Of a DNA stretch of 64,000 nucleotides, positions 59,077 to 64,000 are shown piece by piece. The notes beneath the pieces were generated by a model. That model did no database searches, was not told the origin of the DNA, and saw only the letters and a program-made list of their open reading frames with translations. Source of the DNA: Campylobacter gastrosuis (GTDB lineage Bacteria > Campylobacterota > Campylobacteria > Campylobacterales > Campylobacteraceae). Both the position numbers and the translations under genes were made by a program. Numbering within the stretch: the stretch's first letter is position 1; every line of letters starts with the position of its first letter. Location: NCBI RefSeq assembly GCF_030249845.1, contig NZ_JANURM010000001.1:271364-335363 (forward strand). Direction: 5' to 3'.

Positions 59077-61716
59077 ATGAAAACTCTTACTATTATTGAT
59101 ACTTTTGGCTTCTTTTTTCGCCTTTATTACGCTATGCCAAACCTTAAAAACAAAGATGGCAAACCAAGCGGTATGATTAGCGGATTTGCAAATTTCATCG
59201 CAAATTTAAACGATGAGTTTAAAAGTGATTACATAATTTTCGCACTTGATAGCAAGGGCGAGACGCTAAGGCATAAAATTTTAGGCGACTACAAGGCAAA
59301 CAGAAGCGAGCCACCAGCAGAGCTTAAAGCACAGCTGCCAATTTGCATTGATATGATTGAAAAAATGGGGCTTTGTGCGATTAGCCGCGAGGGATACGAG
59401 GCTGATGATATCATCGCTACGGCTGTTAAAATCGCAAAAGAGCAGGGGATTTTCGTGCGAGTTGTTACTCACGATAAGGACCTTTATCAGCTCATTGATG
59501 ACGGCAAAGTTAGCATTTATAGCCCTCAAACAAAGATTGAGCATAATAGCCAAAGCTGTCTTGAAAAATATGGCGTCTTGCCAAGTAAAATTCGCGACTT
59601 CTTAGCCCTAACAGGCGATAGCTCAGATAATGTCCCCGGCGTAAAAGGTATCGGTGCAAAGGGTGCAAAAAAGCTACTTGATGAGCTAGGCAGTATTGAA
59701 AATATCTATGAAAATTTATCGCTCGTGCTAAACGAACGCATAAGAAATATGCTTGTTGATGGCAAGGAGAGCGCGTTTTTAAGCAAAAAGTTAGTTACGC
59801 TTTTTAATGATGCATTCAGCGAGATTGATTTATTAAAGGCAAAATTCCCAGAGCAAAATCCGCTTTTAAAAATTAGTGAAATTTTGCGTGAATTTGAGTT
59901 GAATCGTATCTTAAAAAACCTAAAAAACGAGGCAGATGAGCTAAAAATTTCGCTCGGATTTAATGCGATTTTGCTAAATGATGAAAAGCAAATTGAGCAA
60001 ATTTTAGGCGGCATTGATGAAAATACGCTAATTAGCTTTGATACCGAAACCACCGACATTGACGCAAAAAGTGCAAAGCTTGTTGGCTTTTCGTTTTGTT
60101 TTAACGAAAACGAGGCGTATTACGTCCCAATAGCTCACAGCTATCTTGGCGTTGGGGCACAAATTAGCGTTGAGTTTGCCACGTGGGCAGTGGGCGAAAT
60201 TTACAAAGGCTGTGTTGTCGGGCAAAATTTAAAGTATGATTTTGAGATTATTAGGCGAAATTTAGGGCTAAATCCGCCTAAAAATTTTAAGGACACGATG
60301 ATTTTAGCGTGGCTTAGCGAGCCTAGCCTTAGCGTTGGTATGGACGCCCTTGCTAAGCGACTTTATGATTATGAGACGATAAAATTTGAAGACGTGGTAA
60401 AAAAGGGCGAAACATTTGCTAACGTAAGCCTTGAAAATGCCGTAAAATACGCAGCCGAGGACGCTTGGATTACGCTTAAATTTTATAAAAGCTTTTTAAA
60501 TCTGCTTGATAAAAATCTGCTAAAACTAGCTGACGAGCTTGAATTCCCATTTATCCTAACTCTGCTTGATATGCAAAATGAAGGCATAGGTGTAGAAAAA
60601 CCTAGGCTTCGCTATTTAATCGCTAAAAACGATGAGAAATTAAAGCAACTAACTAACGAAATTTATGATTTAGTCGGCGAAAATTTTAACATAAACTCGG
60701 TTAAACAGCTAGGAGTCGTGCTTTTTGAGAAGTTAAAACTACCAGTTAAGAAAAAGACAAAAACTGGTTACAGCACCGATGAAGCCGTGCTAAATGAGCT
60801 AAAAGACGCACATCCAGTGATTGAAAAACTACTAGATTATAGAGAAATTTACAAGCTTCAAAGCACCTATTGTGAGCCACTTTTAGCCCTTGCAAATAGC
60901 GATAAAAACGCACGAATTTATACAAATTTTATCCAAACTGGCACAAGCACTGGCAGACTTTCAAGTAAAAATCCAAACCTGCAAAATATCCCAGCTAGAA
61001 GCGAGCTTTCAAGGGATATCCGCCTTGCCTTTGTTTCAAAGCCCGGATTTAGCTTTGTTGGGCTTGATTATTCGCAGATTGAGCTTAGACTGCTTGCTCA
61101 TTTTAGCAAGGATAGTGCCTTAATTAAGGCGTTTTTTGATGATGAGGACATTCACGCTAGAAGTGCGATTAATATCTTTGGCGAGTTAAACCCGCAAAAT
61201 AGGGCAGTGGCAAAGAGCATAAATTTCGGTCTGATTTATGGTATGGGGGCTAGTAAATTAAGCGAGCAGATAAATGTAAGCAGAGCTGAGGCAAAAAGCT
61301 ACATTGAGCGTTATTTTATGGCGTTTTCTAGCATTAAGGAATTTTTAGATAGCTTAAAAACACAGGCAAAATCGGACGGATTTGTTACGACTTTGCTTGG
61401 CAGAAAGCGATATTTTGACTTTATAAACGCCACGCCAATGCAACTTGCAATGTATGAAAGAGAGGCGGTAAATACGAAATTTCAAGGCTCGGCAGCCGAT
61501 ATCATAAAACTAGCAATGGTTAAGATGAGAGAGATTTTAAACGACGATGCAAAGATGTTGCTTCAAATTCACGATGAGCTTATTTTTGAGGTTAAAGATG
61601 AGTTTGTTGATGAGTTTAGTCAAAACGCACAGCAGATAATGCAAAACATCTATCCACTAAATGTCCCACTAAAAACCTCGCTAAATATTGCAAAAAATTG
61701 GGCAGATTTAAAGTAA
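59077..61716 (+). CDS. polA: DNA polymerase I
   Basis: An 879-residue polymerase for Okazaki fragment maturation and repair. The N-terminal 5'-3' exonuclease has DTFGFFFRLYYAMPNLKN, YEADDIIATAV and LTGDSSDNVPGVKGIGAKGA. The proofreading domain keeps its acidic pair in ISFDTETTDID, so it is probably active. Polymerase motifs are complete: TGRLSSKNPNLQNIPARSEL, FVGLDYSQIELRLLAHFS (motif A), RAVAKSINFGLIYGMG (motif B) and LLQIHDELIFEV (motif C). AAAGG precedes the ATG at 59077. Confidence 0.96.
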   Translation: MKTLTIIDTFGFFFRLYYAMPNLKNKDGKPSGMISGFANFIANLNDEFKSDYIIFALDSKGETLRHKILGDYKANRSEPPAELKAQLPICIDMIEKMGLCAISREGYEADDIIATAVKIAKEQGIFVRVVTHDKDLYQLIDDGKVSIYSPQTKIEHNSQSCLEKYGVLPSKIRDFLALTGDSSDNVPGVKGIGAKGAKKLLDELGSIENIYENLSLVLNERIRNMLVDGKESAFLSKKLVTLFNDAFSEIDLLKAKFPEQNPLLKISEILREFELNRILKNLKNEADELKISLGFNAILLNDEKQIEQILGGIDENTLISFDTETTDIDAKSAKLVGFSFCFNENEAYYVPIAHSYLGVGAQISVEFATWAVGEIYKGCVVGQNLKYDFEIIRRNLGLNPPKNFKDTMILAWLSEPSLSVGMDALAKRLYDYETIKFEDVVKKGETFANVSLENAVKYAAEDAWITLKFYKSFLNLLDKNLLKLADELEFPFILTLLDMQNEGIGVEKPRLRYLIAKNDEKLKQLTNEIYDLVGENFNINSVKQLGVVLFEKLKLPVKKKTKTGYSTDEAVLNELKDAHPVIEKLLDYREIYKLQSTYCEPLLALANSDKNARIYTNFIQTGTSTGRLSSKNPNLQNIPARSELSRDIRLAFVSKPGFSFVGLDYSQIELRLLAHFSKDSALIKAFFDDEDIHARSAINIFGELNPQNRAVAKSINFGLIYGMGASKLSEQINVSRAEAKSYIERYFMAFSSIKEFLDSLKTQAKSDGFVTTLLGRKRYFDFINATPMQLAMYEREAVNTKFQGSAADIIKLAMVKMREILNDDAKMLLQIHDELIFEVKDEFVDEFSQNAQQIMQNIYPLNVPLKTSLNIAKNWADLK

Positions 61717-62050
61717 AATTTTAAGCTAAAATTTTAAAAAGTGTTACATTTTTACACACTCGCTAAATTTTCTTGATTTAAATCAAGAAAATTTAGTTTA
61801 TAAACTCAAAGTAAAAATTTTCAATTTTAAACCAAAAATATACGAAATTTTAAAATTAAAGTAAAAAGTAAATAAAGCGAATGTAAATTTAAACTAAAAA
61901 ACAGCCCCATAAATAGGTAAAATAATCATACAAATTAAATCTCATTAAGTTTATTTTTAAACGAAATTATTAAAATGGCGTTAATAAAGCATTAAAGCTT
62001 TTGCGAGTATTTAAAAAACATTTAGGCTTAGCCTAACAAAGGAGCAAAAA
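61717..62050. other. 334-base noncoding gap between polA and mccA
   Basis: Very AT-rich, with no open frame of note. It holds the 34-base palindrome at 61763-61796, a small GTGT...ACAC hairpin near 61741, and an AAAGGAG ribosome site just before mccA. The mccA promoter must be here but no clear -10 box stands out. Confidence 0.6.
61763..61796. promoter_or_regulatory. 34-base perfect palindrome containing an FNR/CRP-type site (TTGAT-N4-ATCAA)
   Basis: CTAAATTTTCTTGATTT is followed by its exact reverse complement. The centre, TTGATTTAAATCAA at 61773-61786, matches the FNR consensus. It lies 254 bases upstream of the mccA ATG and 47 bases after the polA stop. It may be an operator for anaerobic control of the respiratory gene, or a polA terminator hairpin (no T run follows). 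Confidence 0.5.
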
Positions 62051-64000
62051 ATGAAAACTTTTTCATTTAAAATGCTATCAAAAGCCTGTATTTTGGCGGT
62101 TTTATCGCTTGGTGTTTTACACGCTGATAATCCGCCAACAGACGATGAGGTAGCAAAAAGCAAACAAAAAGAGGTTGCAAAAACCTTTCAAAATGATGGC
62201 TTTAAGCCTAGAACGTTGCTTGACACCGTTGAAGCGGATAAGTATTACTGGGATTATCTTAGAGAAAATCACCCGATTTTTAAATTTGAAAAAGAGGGGC
62301 GACTTGTCGGCGAATACGCACTTTCAGACCGCCAAGAGGAGTTTGTGGATTTTGGCGGCGGTAAAAAATACGCCCAAAAGGTCGGTCGCCCAACGGCTGT
62401 AACTTACCGCTTGGCTTATGAGAGCTTTCTTGACTTCCCAAATAAATTCGTAGGCTCGGCAAAGTGTGGCGAGTGCCACCCAGCACAATACGCCCAGTGG
62501 GAGCGTTCTCGCCACGCTAAAACTATCCGCTTCCCAGAGGATTTAGATGAAGTTAATGGCGATCCAAAACAGGGTATGTATGGCACAAATGTGCCGATTT
62601 TAACGACTGGCATTCGCCCTGATGATACATTTGCAATTCTAGGCACACCACGCACGAAGTATGGATTTTTGGATAAATGGCTAGTTCGTGGCACGTATCA
62701 CGTAATTGACGGCACACTTGATGATAATAATTCAAAAATCGTAGCTGGTGGTAACCAGTTTTCAGTCAATTGGACAAAATTTTTAACCCCAGAGGTGGCA
62801 AAACGCATTCAGGCTGAAATTTCGCCAAACTTCCCGACCGATATGGCTGGATTTGGCGGTTCTGGCTCACATATGTGGGGTATGAACTCTTATGGTGCTA
62901 CCTATCAGAAAAAATTCCGCTTTCAACCAGCAAGTGCTTACTGCGAAGTCTGCCACTCGTTTAAGTTTGATTTTAAATCAAAAGAGGAATTTTTAAGCGC
63001 ACTTGGCAAACCAAAAGAGCTTAGAAAACACGCTATAAATATGGGAATTTCTTGCGAGGAGTGCCACGGAGCCGGAGCTCACCTTTATGGTGCAAGAGGT
63101 GCTGGTATGGCTAGCAACTGCGAACGCTGTCACCAAAGATTTCAGTATCACGAAGATGATGGTAAGCTAAACCCACGAAAGCCGTTTAACGCCTACTTTA
63201 AGTCAAGCTGTCCATCTTGTGGCACAGAGGGTGCTCAGCTTTATAACTCAGTGCATTACGATAAAGGTTTAAGGTGTAATACCTGCCACGACCCACACGA
63301 GGTTACTGCAAACGACTGGCGCGACCACTACACTCTAACAGGGCTTAAAAAGACCTGCGAGGACTGCCACGAGCCACAAAAAGAGATGTTTAAATTCGGT
63401 GGCCCACACGCAAAAGATAACTGCACGGGTTGTCATATGCCAAATATGATGAGCTGTGAAAATTTTGCCGCTATTCAAGACCCTGATAAGGCTGGTTATG
63501 ATAACGTAAGGGCTTCGCATATTTGGAAAATTTTGGTTGATAAAGATAAAAAATCACTAAACCCACCTCCGGGCAAAGATAGAAATCCAAAAGAGAAAGG
63601 TTGGCGTTTAGCACGTGAAGATGGACGCTTCTTTGTGGATTTAATGTGGAGTTGCGGTAGAACTGCATTTGAAGACCCAAATCTAGTAAAACCGGGTGCG
63701 AGTGGCTGCCATAGTGTGATTCAATCAACCTTGCCAAAAGAGCTTCACTATAAAGACCAAGCCACAATCTATGAAGCCGTAATGCAGTGGCAAAGACCGG
63801 TAAAAGACGGCTACGCTAATATTGAGAAAATTTTACGCTCGGTTGATAAGAGTTTAGCTGAGAATAAAAAACTCTCAACAGACGCAAAATCAAGGGCTTT
63901 AAGCTTTGCAAAACAGGCACAAGATATTCTTGATAGGCTTAAAAAAGATGGCTCTTGGGGCGTTCATGGACCAAAATACGCAGCTAAGCTAGTAGATGAG
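62051..64000 (+). CDS. mccA: MccA-type octaheme cytochrome c sulfite reductase (3' end outside window)
   Basis: 650 residues are visible and the frame is still open. The signal peptide MKTFSFKMLSKACILAVLSL ends near LHADN. Seven CxxCH heme motifs are present in order: CGECH, CEVCH, CEECH, CERCH, CNTCH, CEDCH and CTGCH. An eighth, CGRTAFEDPNLVKPGASGCH, is CX17CH. This set defines MccA/SirA, the periplasmic dissimilatory sulfite reductase. The Cys-pair CPSCG between the fourth and fifth motifs lacks the final His and is not a heme site. W. succinogenes MccA uses CX15CH for its active-site heme, so the spacing here is a longer variant. AAAGGAG precedes the ATG. Confidence 0.93.
   Translation, partial: MKTFSFKMLSKACILAVLSLGVLHADNPPTDDEVAKSKQKEVAKTFQNDGFKPRTLLDTVEADKYYWDYLRENHPIFKFEKEGRLVGEYALSDRQEEFVDFGGGKKYAQKVGRPTAVTYRLAYESFLDFPNKFVGSAKCGECHPAQYAQWERSRHAKTIRFPEDLDEVNGDPKQGMYGTNVPILTTGIRPDDTFAILGTPRTKYGFLDKWLVRGTYHVIDGTLDDNNSKIVAGGNQFSVNWTKFLTPEVAKRIQAEISPNFPTDMAGFGGSGSHMWGMNSYGATYQKKFRFQPASAYCEVCHSFKFDFKSKEEFLSALGKPKELRKHAINMGISCEECHGAGAHLYGARGAGMASNCERCHQRFQYHEDDGKLNPRKPFNAYFKSSCPSCGTEGAQLYNSVHYDKGLRCNTCHDPHEVTANDWRDHYTLTGLKKTCEDCHEPQKEMFKFGGPHAKDNCTGCHMPNMMSCENFAAIQDPDKAGYDNVRASHIWKILVDKDKKSLNPPPGKDRNPKEKGWRLAREDGRFFVDLMWSCGRTAFEDPNLVKPGASGCHSVIQSTLPKELHYKDQATIYEAVMQWQRPVKDGYANIEKILRSVDKSLAENKKLSTDAKSRALSFAKQAQDILDRLKKDGSWGVHGPKYAAKLVDE

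Noticed and set aside
59077-61716. Loss of the proofreading domain in PolA, as in some bacteria
   Set aside because: The exonuclease acidic pair (DTET) and surrounding motifs are intact, so loss is not supported.
1-64000. tRNA or rRNA genes, prophage, insertion sequences
   Set aside because: No cloverleaf-like or rRNA sequence, transposase or phage structural gene was seen. Absence rests on reading, not on a search.

Overview
The window looks like a stretch of chromosome from a Campylobacter-type epsilonproteobacterium. The DNA is AT-rich and coding is dense. The gene sets are typical of that group: motAB-fliP next to glmU-coaBC-uppS, dimeric dUTPase, a fused ResB/ResC cytochrome c maturation protein, LctP with LutABC, an NspC carboxynorspermidine decarboxylase, and an octaheme sulfite reductase of the MccA type. 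Four G/C homopolymer tracts of 8 or 9 bases lie in coding sequence, the usual contingency loci of Campylobacter. C. jejuni itself is unlikely, because MccA and two adjacent lactate permeases fit better with other species; this is inference.

Layout. 1-5.2 kb: the end of a ModC-like ATPase, a phase-variable DUF2920 protein, a sugar or maltose acetyltransferase, small proteins, dUTPase and an EI24 membrane protein. 5.2-9.0 kb: prs and metK, then a two-gene restriction-modification system. 9.1-13.6 kb: transporters (sodium symporter, MATE, MFS) and a YgjP-type metalloprotein. 13.9-16.0 kb: a surface-glycan-like cluster (WbqC family plus two paralogous methyltransferases) with two G tracts; one methyltransferase copy is off and also has no ordinary start codon. 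16.2-20.1 kb: glmU-coaBC-hypothetical-uppS on the minus strand. 20.2-28.3 kb: motA-motB-fliP followed by a TolC/adaptor/RND efflux operon and a DMT exporter. 28.5-34.8 kb: lactate uptake and oxidation (two LctP, LutABC). 34.9-38.0 kb: MacAB. 38.0-43.2 kb: a class III Fic enzyme and livJHMGF. 43.4-46.4 kb: CcsBA. 46.5-50.1 kb: an accessory phospho-signalling island. 50.4-57.4 kb: Sel1, Nudix, MgtE, M23 peptidase, PgbA-like, GlcD and NspC. 57.4-58.0 kb: a repeat array and tiny membrane-protein genes. 58.2-64.0 kb: HDOD protein, polA, and the start of mccA, which runs off the end.

The most unusual region is 46.46-50.07 kb. A PIN-domain protein, a Ser/Thr-type kinase with zinc ribbons, a TerY-like von Willebrand A protein and a PP2C phosphatase lie in a row. 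The last three form the known TerY-P triad. The PIN gene and the kinase gene are separated only by a frame change at a run of nine C residues. One extra C would make a single PIN-kinase protein of 663 residues, so the coupling of a predicted nuclease to the kinase looks phase-variable. The VWA gene has lost the segment carrying its metal-binding DxSxS motif, so the system appears off or decaying in this isolate.

Metabolically the window describes a respiratory organism that imports lactate and branched-chain amino acids, oxidises lactate through LutABC (perhaps also the GlcD-like flavoprotein), builds c-type cytochromes with CcsBA, and can probably reduce sulfite with MccA. Efflux (RND, MacAB, MATE, MFS, DMT) is heavily represented.
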